In this document: positions 38,270-50,347 of the stretch, piece by piece
How the letters are laid out: the number at the start of each line of letters is the position of its first letter
Position numbering within the stretch: the stretch's first letter is position 1
Source: Spinellus fusiger
Taxonomy: Eukaryota > Mucoromycota > Mucoromycetes > Mucorales > Phycomycetaceae
NCBI GenBank assembly: GCA_025094145.1
Contig: JALLLS010000046.1
Location: forward strand, 186,001-250,000
Direction: 5' to 3'
DNA: 64,000 bases
Notes under the pieces: generated by a model
What the model saw: only the letters and a program-made list of their open reading frames with translations
Database searches by the model: none
Told to the model about the DNA's origin: nothing
Made by a program: the position numbers and the translations under genes

Positions 38270-39917
38270 CGCTGAACCACTTGTTTTCCAATGTGCTCTG
38301 GGTGGGCTACATCATAGTCACGTCGTAGAGCAGAGTAGACAAGGTCAATCAGAAGAAGGATCTGGCCTAGGTTATAGACAAGAGTGATGGCGTAGAAGAA
38401 GTTGGCGTTCCCACTTCCGGCATAGATCCAGAGGTACCAAAAGATAGGAGAGAGGACAGAGGCATACAAGAACAAGTTGGAGACGAGGAATCCATAGCGA
38501 CAGTCTGAAGAGAAGGAAAATGAAATGAGAGGTGGGTTTACTGTGGATGATATACATATGTGTATATATATATAAAGAAGAAGAGAAGAAGCCTGTCTCT
38601 TACATTGGATGATTTCGTCATGGATAGGGACCAGGCCAAAGAACAAGGCACAGTCGCCTACAGAAGGATAGCTCTTGAAAACAGACATAATACCACACAG
38701 GATGGTGATGACAAAGATAGGCATGTGTCTATGAAGAGAGGGGCAATGGATAAGGATGCAGTAGGCTGTGGTGAGTTATAAGAAAAGAGCGACCTACCTC
38801 TGCTTAATGCACAGGGGAGCAACAAAGATAAAAGAGTGAAGTTGGAATACGACCATAAAGAAGGATCTGAACTGATCAAATATCTCAATGAAGAAGTACC
38901 AGAACATGCCAACATTAGGAGTGAGATCCGACAGAAAGACACTGCAACAGACACATGCATGCAAGGAAAGAGTAGGTTAGCTGTGCCAAGATCTCTCTTG
39001 GAGAGAAACAGAATTATCACTCACACAACACCATAGACTGCATGTATGAAGTCCCACGAACCCATCCATAGGCGAGAGAGTCCCAATAACAGTCCCAGCC
39101 ATCCTACACACGCAGCCACCGATAGCCATGGACGGGTTGAGTACAGAGCAAGAGGAGCTATCAGCATCAATGGGTAGAAACTGAGATACGATGCCATGGC
39201 CACCCAGAACATGGCAGCTATAGAATGGCCTATGCATACACTTGGTAAGTGCCTCCACTACCCCTCATCTTTACCGTGACTGGCCCATACAAGAGCAAGA
39301 ACAATACTGGCATTGGTGAATATCAGTGTGGATCGAGAGACACAGGAGAGAATACTAAAGGGATGGAACAAGTACAAGGTGGCCACCTTCAGAGGAGACA
39401 CTGTTGCAGTGCATGGATCTGTGGACTGCTTCTTGGCGCATATCTTGGCCAATCCATACGCCACCACACCATCCAGTCCAGCGTAAACAAGTGCCACCAC
39501 ACCCTGCGGCAGACTATGAAGAAGTGAAAACAAGGCCAGTAACAGAGGAGGCTATAGAAAAAGGCCAGGTCAGTGCGTCTTTTCCACCTACAGACAGTGC
39601 CTCATCAAGCAAGAACTTCATTTATAGTGCCCCATTCACAGAGCTTACTTGATGAACAAGACCACCCTCATAAGGAGGTACACTGCTCTCGTACAAAAAC
39701 ACGCCTTCTGTCACTATGCCTTGACATGAGCCTCCATGACACGATTTTCATTTCTTTTTCTACTCGACAGGGCCAACCTACGTCGCTTGTAACTTGTCAC
39801 AGGCGTCACTAGTTCTACACGTTGGCCAAGCACATGAGTCACCTGCGGCAGTGACAGCAGTAAAAGACGTAGAACAATAGCCCCTACATACACACAGCCA
39901 TGGCCTACTTTGTTCAT
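38266..39917 (-). CDS. GPI transamidase subunit PIG-U/Gab1 (Cdc91)
   Basis: Seven exons splice in phase: 39782-39917, 39649-39713, 39275-39551, 39025-39217, 38798-38941, 38604-38728 and 38266-38504. They give 392 residues, close to the ~400 of the family. Characteristic blocks are LTEGVFLYESSVPPYEGG, LFHPFSILSCVSRST, LSDLTPNVGMFWYFFIEIFD, VFKSYPSVGDCALF, and the C-terminal WYLWIYAGSGNANFFYAI. The protein is a multispanning ER membrane subunit of the complex that attaches GPI anchors to proteins. The short hydrophobic open frames in this span on the minus strand are its exons. It is tail-to-tail with FZO1, with overlapping stops, and its ATG is 57 bp from the eS27 stop. Confidence 0.94.
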
Positions 39918-39975
39918 GGTAAAGAGGTATTCGGAGTCGAATTTAGTATTTCTTTATTTTTCCAACACTAATTTA

Positions 39976-40498
39976 TTAATTGTTCTTTCTGCGGAAAGAA
40001 GAGCCTTCTGTGAGGCGAGCACGACCACCAGTGGGCTGACACAGCACAGTTCCGCACGAAGAGCACAACACAACAGTCTGGGCGTGGGAGAAGACGGTGC
40101 TGATGTTCAAGCATCCGGGACATTTGACATCCATGAAGTAGGAGTTGGGAGACTGTACGAGTCTCTTGAGCTTATGAGAACGCTGCTCGTGTTCAACAGA
40201 GGGGTTCAAAAGATCAACGGCCAACTATAGATCATCATCTGTTTATTCATCTATCCGTTCTTTCGTGTCCATGCGTCTGTCTATCTACACCCTCTTTCTT
40301 TCTCTTTTTTTTTTTTATATTTTTATATTTTTATATATATTTTTATATATATATTTTTATATATATTTTTCTGGCTCTCCATCTCTCCATCCATCCATCC
40401 ATCCATCCATCTTTTCTATCTTTTTCATCTTTTCCACCTTTTCCATCCATCCATCCGCTCTTTACTTCTCAAGGGTTGTTGCATTCACTTACAGTCAT
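39976..40498 (-). CDS. RPS27: Ribosomal protein eS27
   Basis: Exon 2 (39976-40224) codes [20 protein letters not shown] through the zinc-finger block VKCPGC...[12 protein letters not shown] to the end FRRKNN. The first exon is only six bases (40493-40498), ATGACT followed by GTAAGT, and a 268-nt intron links them. The product of 84 residues has the family length. eS27 is a zinc-binding protein of the 40S subunit. A start exon of a few codons before a long first intron is common in fungal ribosomal protein genes. The six-base exon is an inference from phase, a perfect donor and family N-termini (M-x-LAVDLL). Confidence 0.93.
40306..40412. repeat. TATATTTTTA run and CCAT tetranucleotides inside the eS27 intron
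   Basis: A TATATTTTTA-type run at about 40311-40370 is followed by CCAT repeats at about 40387-40411. Both lie within the first intron of the minus-strand eS27 gene. Confidence 0.8.
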
Positions 40499-40635
40499 GC
40501 TGTGTTCAAAGGCGTGGTAAAAGGGAGGAATCCACCCTTGCCTTTGTTTGTTGCTTTTGTACACCCCCTCTTTTGTGATTGGCTACATTGATATCCCGAC
40601 AAAACCCTCTTTTTTTCTTTCTTTATTATACGTGG

Positions 40636-42461
40636 TCAGTCTTCATAACACCACTTGTACTGCTGCAGCTGTTCGCGCTTCTTATGCGACTTGGCCCCCT
40701 GTAAGCGACACACCCGCGCATGAAGAGCCGCCCACACCCGCGCAAGGTCTGGCTCGGACCGGTGGGCCGCCACCCACTGCCGCACATGCACCACCTGGTA
40801 GTCTCTCAGCGTCTTCAGCTCCAGCACGCGCTGCTTTCGTCGCCACATGCCTCTCCCCAGCACCACTGCATCAAACAGCCGCCAACGCTCCACTAGGTCC
40901 TTCCAGTGGGCGTATTTTTCATCCACCGAAGCCACATGGTACCATACAAACACACCGAGGGTGGCCAGTGTCAACAGGAACCCAAGGAAGGTGTGTTCAG
41001 ACAAAAGAGACCAGGCCCACACAAAGGAACCCAGGTAGATCAAGGGGACAAGCAGCAGGCCAAAGAAGATCTTGTTCTGGGCCCGCACTTCCTCATACAC
41101 TTCAAACTTGCCACCGCAGTAGCCAGCCACATAGAGGGGGAGGTGGGCCACAAGACCAGGGAGGAACAGAGGCAGATCAATAAGGCTGGCTGCAGCACGG
41201 CGCAAGAGACGGACGGTGGTGGCAAAGGGGGTGATGTCTCGCTCGGTGTAGTGGGCGATGTGGGCGTCTGTAAGGGACAGCGCGGTGAGTTCTAGTTTGT
41301 ACACACGGAGGCTTTCTTGTAGGCGAGCAATGTCTGGGGTATGTTTTGCGTGTTCAGTGAGGGCAGTGATAAGGCTGTGGAAGAGATCAAATAAGACAGT
41401 TGAAGAGGACAGTGCACACTACCTTTGGGTGAGATCAATGTAGTCTTCCATAATGTCTTCTCCAGGAAACAGCAGCCAACGAAGCACTTCTGCTGCGTCT
41501 CTGGTCTCCCAATCCATGGCATTGACGGTCAATTGCTCAATGGCCTTTTCAATCTCCAGCGTCAGTGCCTTGGCAGCTGCTTTGGGGTCCTGGTGGTAGA
41601 GCGCCATGTGAGGTTGGACGGACAGGGGTTTGCCGTACCGGATAATAGCAGCACTGCGGTATTTTGACTTTTGAGGGTAGACAATGCCTACAGGAAGAAT
41701 GTCGGCAGGCTGAGGACGCACTCCCTCTGCATTGGGAGGGGCGTTTGCAATGAGTTTGTTGTACTCGAGAGCAGCCTAATTTCATTGCGTGAGTTCACTT
41801 TGAAAGAAGGTAGGTTGAGTAGAAGCAGACACCTGTCCTGCATAGAAGACTGCAGTGTAGTATAGTGCAATGTAGTGCAATGTAGTATAACACAGTATAA
41901 CACAGTATAACACAATATAACACAATACAACATAATACAATTCAACATAATATATTACTTACAAAGCTCACACCATCCTTGAACTGTCCCAAGCGAGACA
42001 GAGTGTGACTGGTACCTTCAGGAAACACAGCCACGGTCTCTCCCAGACGCAATACATCAAAAGTGGCTGCATACAACTGAGCATTGTTTTTGGTGGTTCT
42101 GTCTACGGGTACCACACCACAGTCTAGTAGAAATCTCCGGGCATAGGGATTCTTAAACAGAGAATTCTTGGCCCAGTAGTGAAGACGCCTTTTGTAAGGA
42201 AATCCTACAGAGAGAACAGCAGGGTCCACTACCATATTGTGGTGGGTCGCTGCACTGCAAAGTAGGTGAGTTAATAAAACAAGTCAACAGACAAGCCAAT
42301 AATAACAACGGCAGCAGCATCTCACTCGGACTCACTTACACAATCAGTGGTCCTTCTCGAGGCACATTATGAACATCTTCCACTCTTATCTCTGAAAAGA
42401 ACGACCATAATGCTGCTCTTGACACTTGAACAATGATTTCATGACAAAAACCAGCTGGCAT
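40636..42461 (-). CDS. Glycerol-3-phosphate acyltransferase, Gpt2/Sct1 family
   Basis: Four exons splice in phase: 42340-42461, 41963-42254, 41423-41775 and 40636-41374. They give 501 residues. The PlsC-type acyltransferase domain lies at ~35-200. It has motif I as AATHHNMVVDPAVL (H...D form), an arginine block (CGVVPVDRT) and motif III FPEGTSHTLSRLGQFKDG. The rest shows a lipid-enzyme C-terminus with two membrane segments (FFGLLLVPLIYLGSFVWAW and FLGFLLTLATLGVFVWYHVA). Gpt2 and Sct1 put the first acyl chain on glycerol-3-phosphate or DHAP in the ER. Yeast members are longer (~740-760), mainly in the C-terminal tail. The gene runs the same way as eS27 and PIG-U. Confidence 0.92.
41866..41945. 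repeat. ATAACACAGT-type tandem repeat in a Gpt2/Sct1 intron
   Basis: Imperfect copies of a 10-bp unit (TATAACACAG and TATAACACAA) preceded by CAATGTAGTG units lie in the second intron of the Gpt2/Sct1 gene. Confidence 0.8.
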
Positions 42462-42894
42462 GATGAAAAGGAGAAAATGAAACAAGAAAAAACAACTGCT
42501 GGGTGAGCAAATTTGGAAGGCTCACATTTAGCGTGCCTTGTTTTCAGATGGATGGAGTTGAAACGGGGTTTAGAAGGACTGGCAAATCACTCTTTGCCCG
42601 TGCATCACTTTATAGGCCATAAGGAAGGATGTCTTCCTATAAGGGAAGAAACAAGGCATCTTCATCGGAAGAAGAAAGAAGAAAAGAAGGGAGGAGGAGG
42701 AGGATTGGAAGAAGAAGAAAAAGGAGTGTAGATAAAAGCTATGCATAGAAACAAGTCACTTGACAAGACCCTTTTGTGTCTTTGGGTTGGGACTTACTTT
42801 GTATCCATAATGGAATCAGCAGTCACACCGGGACAAGAGAGAAAGCGAAGCCATGAAAATTCACTCTTTTCTTCTTCTTCTTGTCAGGACTGTC
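42462..42894. other. Divergent spacer between Gpt2/Sct1 and RPC11
   Basis: It contains an A/G-rich tract (GAAGAAG, GGAGGAGGAGG) at about 42668-42725. Open frames on the plus strand here look random. It probably serves as the promoter region for both flanking genes. Confidence 0.5.
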
Positions 42895-43355
42895 ATGTTA
42901 TATTGTCCTCATTGTGCCAACCTTCTTCTGATTGAGAATGAAGGTGGACAAGTGTTTTTCTGTCAGTCATGTCCATACCAATACGCTATTCAAAGCAGAG
43001 TAAATAAACAATGACAGGAGTTAAACAACACACAACCGACCATGGGCTCATGTCTCTATTGTATATTCTATAGCACACAACACGCAAACTTCTGCATAGA
43101 AAAGAAGTAGATGATGTTCTGGGAGGTGCTGATGCTTGGAAGAATGTGGACTCTACAGAAGGTAAGCTGTATACCAAAAGGAGAGTCTATTGAGCTCTTT
43201 TTTTTTTTCTTTTTTCTTTTTTAGTGTCGTGTCCCAAGTGTGAACATACCAGTGCCTACTTTATGGTGATCCAGATCCGTTCTGCTGATGAACCTTCCTC
43301 CATCTTCTACAAGTGCTGTAATGATGAGTGCCAGAATCAATGGCGTGAGGGATAA
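42895..43355 (+). CDS. RPC11: RNA polymerase III subunit RPC11 (C11)
   Basis: Exons 42895-42999, 43074-43161 and 43225-43355 give 107 residues, the family length. The N-terminal zinc ribbon is LYCPHCANLLL...FFCQSCPYQY. The linker has RKEVDDVLGGADAWKNVDST. The C-terminal TFIIS-like ribbon has SCPKCEHTSAYFM, the catalytic acidic hairpin QIRSADEP, and FYKCCNDEC. C11 gives Pol III its RNA cleavage activity and is needed for termination and reinitiation. No single exon is long enough for the gene to be called from an ORF scan. Confidence 0.96.
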
Positions 43356-43654
43356 AAGAAGAAAACAAGTCTGTAGAAATAGTCTGTAGAAAGAGTCTGT
43401 ACATTACTAAAACAAATATACAAATATACAAAACAAAACAAAACAAAATGGAGAGACATTTCTCTGTTGGTTCTATCTTTCTATCTATGGTGTGTCGATC
43501 TATTTCTTGGGTTTGTTTGTTTGTTTGTTTGTTTGGATAGATCCGTGGAATAACGACATAACATAGGGGATCTGTAGGAAGAAGAAGATAAACATGGAAT
43601 GATAACAAAAGTGTATGTCCTATAGATCAACAAAAATAGTGGTAATAACACTCT

Positions 43655-46600
43655 TCAATAACCACGGGCAGCTGAAGTACTTGTCAGAGGTGTACCAGCA
43701 GAAAGAGGAACAGAAGTCGCAGGCCCATTCGTAGTCATTCTTCCTCCTTGGCTCATGACGTCCTTCATCATACTCAACTGAATATGAGAATCCTCCAATT
43801 GTCGCTTGGCTTCTCCCAGAGCCTCTTCTCTCTCACTAAGAAGAATCCTCAGACGGGCAATATCATCTCTGCTCTCTGCCAATCCCTGCTTAAGAGCAGC
43901 TGTTTCATTCCTGGACTTCATGGTGGCTGCTTCTAACCGAGACATGGTAATGGTAGTGTCTGACGTCTCTTCCAACCCCAATCGATGGGACAGGACTTCT
44001 GTCAGGCGGTGGGTGAGTTCTGCAATACGAACAGAGCTAGCCCGCAACTCAGCTTCAGACCGTAATGATTCACTGTACATGTCAGATAACTTCTCCAGTG
44101 CCATCTGGTGGGCGTATTGGGATTCTTCTGCTCGTTCATGGGCTTCCTTGACCCGTTCTTCAGCAGACACCCGTGCATTGTAATCAAACTGGGCTCTCTT
44201 CTGGAGCTGCTGCAGTACTTTGCTGTTGCTCTGATTCTCCTTCAAAGCCACGGCTAGTCTGGCTTCGAGGAGTGTGGCTCTCTCTGTCTCTATCCTGGCC
44301 AATGCCTCCCCCTGTCTCTCTTTGATGGCTGTGTATTTGGATCGGTAGTAGGCTGCTTCCTGTAGTGCCATACGACGCATTCTGTCTGCCTGGTCTAGTT
44401 TCTGTGAGGCAGGAAGGGCCTGCTGTACAATACTGGCTCTGACTCTGCGAAGTTCTGATTTCACAGACACAAGCTGATGAAAGAGACGTCCCATACGACT
44501 GTCGGTGGCTTCTAATGACATGGATTGGGTGTCTTTTTCTTCTCTGTCGTGTTGCTCTCTGTCGTGTTGCTCCTGCTGCTTCTCTTGTGTGTCGTGCAGA
44601 GAGTGACTGTCCTCCTGGGCTAGTCTTGTCTTTCTCGCCAATGCAACCTCTGTCTTCCACCACTGCTCCTTCTTCTTCATCTGCTGAATCGTAAAGTCCC
44701 GTGCCTGGAGTTCACGCACCAACAGCACCTTTTCTTGGTAGAAGGGATCCATAGGGTCAATGCGTCTGTGGTAAGAGGCTGTGTCTGTTCTTTTCATGGT
44801 ATCCATGTCCTCGGTGGTTCTCAAGGACAGTTTGCGACTGGGTTCCTGTGAGCTGATGGAGGTGCGGTGGGAAGAAGACCGTCGTGGGGGGGCTGCGATG
44901 GGGAACGTGTGGGTGTCTCCATACGGTCGGTAGAGACTGCCTCGAGGTGTGTCGTAGGTGGGGGACTCCAAGGAGGACACCGCCGTGAGGTGGGTTTCTA
45001 TAGGCAGGCCTTCATGTGAAGGTCGTTTGGGTGGATTCACGGCATAGACATCATATCTTGGTGGTCTTGGCGGAGGCAGGGCGGCATTCAAACTCTCGTG
45101 GGTCGGAGGTGGGTGGGTTTCCTTTCCACTGTCACCTTGCGTTTCCCCTTGCATGTCTCCTTGTGTGTCTCCTTGTGTGTCCCCTTGCGTGTTCTTTTCA
45201 GTGTCCCCTCGAGTGTCCTTTTCAGTGTCCTTTGGTTTTATTGTGAAAGGATGTACACTGTGAAAGGTGTCCACAAGGTTCATCGGTGAATGGTTACGTG
45301 CACGACGTATAGCTGCTTCCGGAACAGCTGTACTGATAGAAAATGACTTTGACTAGATAGCATGAGTATGATGGATAGGAAGAAACATGCCTACATTGAG
45401 ACGGGTATCTTGTTGTGAGTAGTGGGTGGTATGACCTGAGAAGGTGTGGTTGTCCTTTGGCCTTGAGGAGTGTTCATAGGAAAGACGGGTGGGTGATGTT
45501 GGCTTGAGGGGTGTGCTTTGTGAGATGGAAGGCACAAGCAAGGGGGCAGTTCGACCTGGCAAGTGGTTTGAGGTGGAGACTGAAGCAGTCATAGGAGCCA
45601 AAGGTGTGTCCAAAGACGAGAATGGGGCAGAGGAGAGTGCATTGGAACGGACGGTGGGATCGGGTGGATACTTTATTTTAGCTATACCATGGGATGTGTC
45701 GCAAGTCAGCAAGAAAGAGCTTGTTTTAACATGTCTCTATGGACTACTTACAGCTGTCAAGGATATACAGCACAGAACTGTCCTCCATCCTCAGTCTAGA
45801 TTCACCGCCTATAACATACAGCTTCTCCTTCACAGCGGTCAGTGTCAGTGCATGCCGTGCCGAGGGGGCGGATCCCATATTCTGGAACATATACCACCGA
45901 TGATCTGTCATGAACTGGTTATTATCTTCTTTGTAGGAATAGACTGTACCTCTGGTGCGGAAAGCACATAAGTCATTGAATTCTATACCGTCAGGGCCTT
46001 TGCCTCCAAACACATACAGCAGACCATTGACCAAAGCACCCGAGGCATACTCCCTAGCAATAGGAATATAGCCTATAGCAGGGATCTTTAGCCAACTCTT
46101 CTCTTTGAAATGATAAGACCAAATGTCCTGGAACAGCCGCTTTGAATCGGTTCCTCCAAAGCTAATGGAGTAAGGTGAGTGTTCTGCTACTGAAGAGGCC
46201 TTTTTCTTTTCTTTTCTTTTACCTACATGTACATTGTATTGTCCTGGGTGACAGAGAGATGGCCTGCTCTTGCACTTGGACCGTCATTATGAGACATCAC
46301 AGGCTCCCATTGCAGGTTATTCGGGTCTATGGACATCTAATGGCATGAGATTCCTTTCTTTCTACCTGTTCTTCCTGCTTGTTCTTTCTACTCATTTCTA
46401 TTTCATGTACAAATACCGTCTGTTGGTGCAGTGACTCACATTCTGTCATATCAAGTGCATACATGTCCTTGAGATACACGCCTTTTCGCATGCCACCCCA
46501 TACATACACAGTTCCTTCCACCTCAACAGCAGAATGGCCTGTTCTCTCGCCAGGTCCTACACCATCAATACGCACTCTGGCCCATTGTTTGCTGTCTAGA

Positions 46601-47178
46601 ACAGGATCAACACACACACACACATACTTAAGGGTGCTTACTCATGTTCAGCACATAGACATGGGGATCCCATTCTTCATTTTCTTGCAATGGTTCGCCA
46701 CCATAGACTGCACAGTTATCATCCATGAGAAGAGATACATAAATCAGTGGGTGATCCATAAGTTCTCTCTCTCTCTCTCTCTTCTTCTTCTTCTTTATTG
46801 GCACCTACAGAGGACATAGTTCTTTACAGTAGCAACAATGGGATGATTTCTTGCACTGGGAATATCTCCTGTAGTAGGAAAAGCACTGGTGGAGAGAGGG
46901 TCTTTTCTTTTATATGTCAGTTTCTTTCACGTTTTCTTATTTTTCTATTTCTTCAATGGGAAGCACTAGAAAGACGTACTGGTGTCGAGAAGAAACAAGT
47001 CTTTTTTCACTGGACCCCGGTGTGTGCCGTGAAAACATAGAATCGTATGGTTGGGAAGGGCCACAGCAGCATGAGCAGAACGTGGAAACCCATGATGACT
47101 TCCACCCAGTTTACGCTGGCTCCAAGGATAGACTGATTTGTCACTGTTACTTTTAGTGAGCTTTGAGAAGAATGTCAT
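43655..47178 (-). CDS. Tea1/Kel1-like Kelch and coiled-coil polarity protein
   Basis: Eight exons splice in phase: 46980-47178, 46809-46868, 46642-46707, 46440-46595, 46227-46326, 45752-46161, 45395-45681 and 43655-45352. They give 991 residues. Residues ~20-350 contain Kelch repeats, with YPWSQRKL at the start, ARNHPIVATVKNYVLFYGG, GERTGHSAVEVEGTVYVWGG, GPSARAGHLSV and KLYVIGG. A serine/proline-rich middle carries a GDTQ-type repeat (~430-470). A long coiled coil (~600-960) is rich in E, R, Q and L. Tea1 marks cell ends in fission yeast via microtubules, and Kel1 acts in yeast polarity. The length is close to Tea1 (1147). The small Kelch-bearing frames are exons of this one gene. Confidence 0.9.
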
Positions 47179-47261
47179 GGTGAAACGGCATACAAAATAA
47201 AAGTGTGAGGAGAGGCAAGGGGTTATGTAGGCTAACAAGGAGTTATCTAATGAATGGTAGA

Positions 47262-47356
47262 ATAAGAATAAGAATAGGAATAGGAATAGGAATAGGAATA
47301 GGAATAGGAATAGGAATAGGAATAGGAATAGGAATAGGAATAGGAACAGGAATAGA
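47262..47356. repeat. GGAATA hexanucleotide tandem repeat
   Basis: About 15 nearly perfect copies of GGAATA. Being a multiple of 3, the unit gives an open frame reading repeated GI, which is not a gene. Confidence 0.95.
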
Positions 47357-47451
47357 AAGAAGGAAAGAACAAGGAGAGTCGGGTAGTTGGATAGGAAGGA
47401 ATCGACAAGGAAGGTGCTATCTTTTTTTGCTATGGACGCTGCTGTCTTTTT

Positions 47452-47548
47452 TCTTTTTCTTTTTCTTTTTCTTTTTCTTCTGCTTCTGCTTCTGCTTCTG
47501 CTTCTGCTTCTGCTTCTGCTTCTTCTGTGGCTGTGGCTGTGGCTGTGG
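47452..47548. repeat. TTTTTC, CTTCTG and TGGCTG hexanucleotide runs
   Basis: Three adjoining hexanucleotide tracts: TTTTTC (~47452-47480), CTTCTG (~47478-47524) and GTGGCT (~47525-47547). Confidence 0.9.
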
Positions 47549-48199
47549 TGGAATGGGATGAAAGTTGAAATAAGCTGGACAGAAATAGGCTATTGAACGT
47601 GGGTTGGTTATTATTATTTTGTATTGGAGTAATCTACAGCAAAATAACACAGAGAAACGTGCTCAGTGTCATCGTTTCTTTCGGGATGTCAATTAGTAGA
47701 TGTTAGGTGTGGTACAGCTGTCATGAAGAAAGCCAGACAACGCTCCAGGCTTTATTTTTGAAGTGTACTGGGGTCACTCAAAGGGGTAGCTTGTCTGTGT
47801 TTATAAGTGGGGTGGAGAGAGAGAGCAAGACAGATTTAAGAATGATGAGAGAGGTGCTGTTTATAAGACCCATCTCTGTAGTAGCAGGACAGACAAGTCC
47901 GTGGTAGTGTGGCAGCAGTCCGTGGCAATAGCAGTAGTGGTAGAGCCCTCTTTGATGAATATGCTGTGCTTATTAGCTGAGATACAACTGCCCACAGCCA
48001 TGGATGATTATGCAGTCATTCACAAGGACAAAAGCAGGGGGAATCCAGTGATACACTCGAGTGCCATGTTAGAAAAGGGTCTATCCTCCCATCATAAAGA
48101 GGTATTCAAGGTGTCAATGGATTGTTATTGTTTGTTGGTATCATAGTGACTCTCTTTTCTCTCTTCTTCTCTCTTTTTCTTTTGCTCTTTTGGGAGAAA

Positions 48200-49774
48200 A
48201 GGGCCTCTTCTTCTGTCCTTTACCCAGGAAATGCTTCATCTATAAATCCGTAGTATACTAGTCCCAAAAGAAGATAAGAGAAAATACCATGTCCTCCATT
48301 GTCACATAAAGAGAAGGCCAGGCAAGGGGCTGGTGTTTTCTCCATGGATTTCCTCCAATGATAATCAATACCCGTCTGTCTCTTGTTGACACCTACATCA
48401 ATGACCAGCACACTGAGAGTAGGACTGCTTTATTGGTGTTCTCTTTCTTGCCAGCTAGTGTCTCTTGTCCCTGCATTAAGAAACACAGCAATAGGAACAC
48501 TACATCGTGACAGAATCAAAGTTCATTATTGTGTGGCACCCTAGCCACGGTCATTGGGGTCTACATCATAATGAGCCTATCAAGAACAATAGTAGTCACG
48601 TGATAAACAACCAACAGAGTGGTTTTCAGACACACACACACAAATATAAATATAAATATAGATATAGGTATAGGTTAAAGCAGATACATCCTATAGTAAG
48701 AAACAAATACGTCATTGAGGGAGGAGCCTATAGAAATTAGGAAAAGCCAGAAAATTAGATACTTAAAATGGAAAGTATTAAAGGGATAGAATCGATAGTC
48801 TCAAGAAAAGTAGATCTGTGTACTACCTACGATCAACAGAAAAGCTTAAAGTGGTTGAGTGAGTCTAAGGCAGCATAAAAATAGAACAGATGAAAAAGAT
48901 AAAATAGAGATAAAATAGAGATAAAAATAGAGATAAAAAGGTACTAGAATAACGATATAGATAATATTGGTAGAGAATAAAGTCACTTTATCATCATAGT
49001 AAAAGACACTGTTCATAGTAAAAGACACTAGCCATAATAAAAACCAAAGAAAAAGACATAGCAATCCTTATCATTTTCTCTTGGGAGCTGTCATTGGACT
49101 TTCTTACATGAGTTACCTAGGCATAAAGCATAGATGATTCACAAGGAGAAGAACAATGTCACCCTAAGACAACAATAAAAAGTATCTTTCTCTCCTCTTC
49201 TTTTTGATCTTTGGAGAATAGATAGTAGTTTGGTGTCCATGTCTTGTCATAGAATAAATAATAAATAAAGAGTGCTGGTATCAGAATAAAATAAATAAAA
49301 TAAAATAAAATAAAAATTGTGGTGGGATCTATTCACACTAGGGAATGTTTTAATAAAGAGACACTCTTCAATAGGCCCATAGCAAGAACAAGTCAATACA
49401 CACCATAGTATAAGAACCGCAGTGATAGGGTCATTTGAATGCATTCATCAAAATAATAAACAGTCCCCTTCTCCATGTTATGCTAAACAAATAGACATGT
49501 TCTTATGCACTTATTATTATCACTCGTACGAACTCAACTGTTGGTGAGATGAGTTTCCAAGTGACTCGGTGTTGAATCTCCGGTTGGATCGATGGATTCT
49601 GCCTGCCACCTCTGTGCCTACAAATGAAAACATGAACTAAGCTCAATCATCATCGGGGACATCCAAAACAAGTCTAGGGAATACAATTCCAAGGAATAAG
49701 AGGATAGAAAAGAGTAGAATAAGTGTCACTTTCAAAGCAGCCAACAGGCATCGAATGGCCCGAGTCTTCTTCAT
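48200..49774 (-). CDS. Possible spliced gene for an unknown membrane protein (uncertain)
   Basis: Several short minus-strand segments look coding but I could not connect them into one model. At 49774 an ATG opens a 43-codon frame with a membrane segment (VTLILLFSILLFLGIVF). Near 49470-49600, two segments join in phase across a GTACGA donor: HRVTWKLISPTVEF, then EKGTVYYFDECIQMTLSLRF. Near 48400-48480 a segment reads ETLAGKKENTNKAVLLSVCW after a good acceptor. Near 48220-48400 another reads DYHWRKSMEKTPAPCLAFSL. No family came to mind. It may be a real divergent gene, a decayed one, or chance. Confidence is low and the outer limits are guesses. Confidence 0.25.
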
Positions 49775-49894
49775 GCACTGTACTGCATGTCATGTGAAAG
49801 CAAGACAGATCAGTGGAAACCAGTTTTGAAGATGTACAATGAGCTCACTTGCTGATAGATGTCCCTAACATCCTATTTAATATTATAAACATCC

Positions 49895-50347
49895 CCTATC
49901 TATCCCTATGTATACATTATGTATCCCTTATGTATATCTTATGTATATCTTATGTATATCTTATATATATAAAGAGAGAGAAAGAGACTGCCACTTGTCT
50001 CTGTTTTGTTCATTCATTAACACCCGCTTACAAGCTGAATCTTGGTCCATTCTTAATTGACAGTGAAAGACTATACTTTTATGATCTAGTGGACCCTATC
50101 TGTCCTATCTGTTCTATCTGTTCTATCTGTTCTATCTGTTCTATCTGTTCTATTTGTCTTATTTATTCTATTGGACCTACTTGACGTATTCATATCATTA
50201 AACCTGTTGATTCTATTGGTCATAATCCAACTCATCTCATCATAAACACCGATAGAACAGTTGGACAGCATCGGAAGAATAAAGCAGCTCTACCTGTTCA
50301 ATTCAACTCAACTACTTTTACAAGTTCAATTCTGTCTATTCTGTCAA
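49895..50347. repeat. TATGTATATCT and TCTGTTCTAT tandem repeats before the DUF1206 gene
   Basis: About four TATGTATATCT copies lie at ~49927-49968. About six copies of a 10-bp unit (CTATCTGTTC) lie at ~50099-50155. A frame at 49849-50184 crosses both and is repeat-driven. The remainder is the 5' flank of the DUF1206 gene. Confidence 0.75.

Larger units (their letters stand above)
47179..48199. other. Repeat-rich intergenic sequence
   Basis: The left end is the Tea1-like promoter side. The rest holds the two simple-repeat tracts listed separately and otherwise no recognised coding sequence. Open frames at 47205-47596 come from the repeats. Confidence 0.5.

Noticed and set aside
40548..41295. 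Proline/threonine-rich plus-strand frames
   Set aside because: They lie opposite the last exon of the Gpt2/Sct1 gene, which has clear motifs and membrane segments.
47205..47596. Plus-strand frames rich in GI and LFLF
   Set aside because: They are translations of hexanucleotide repeats.
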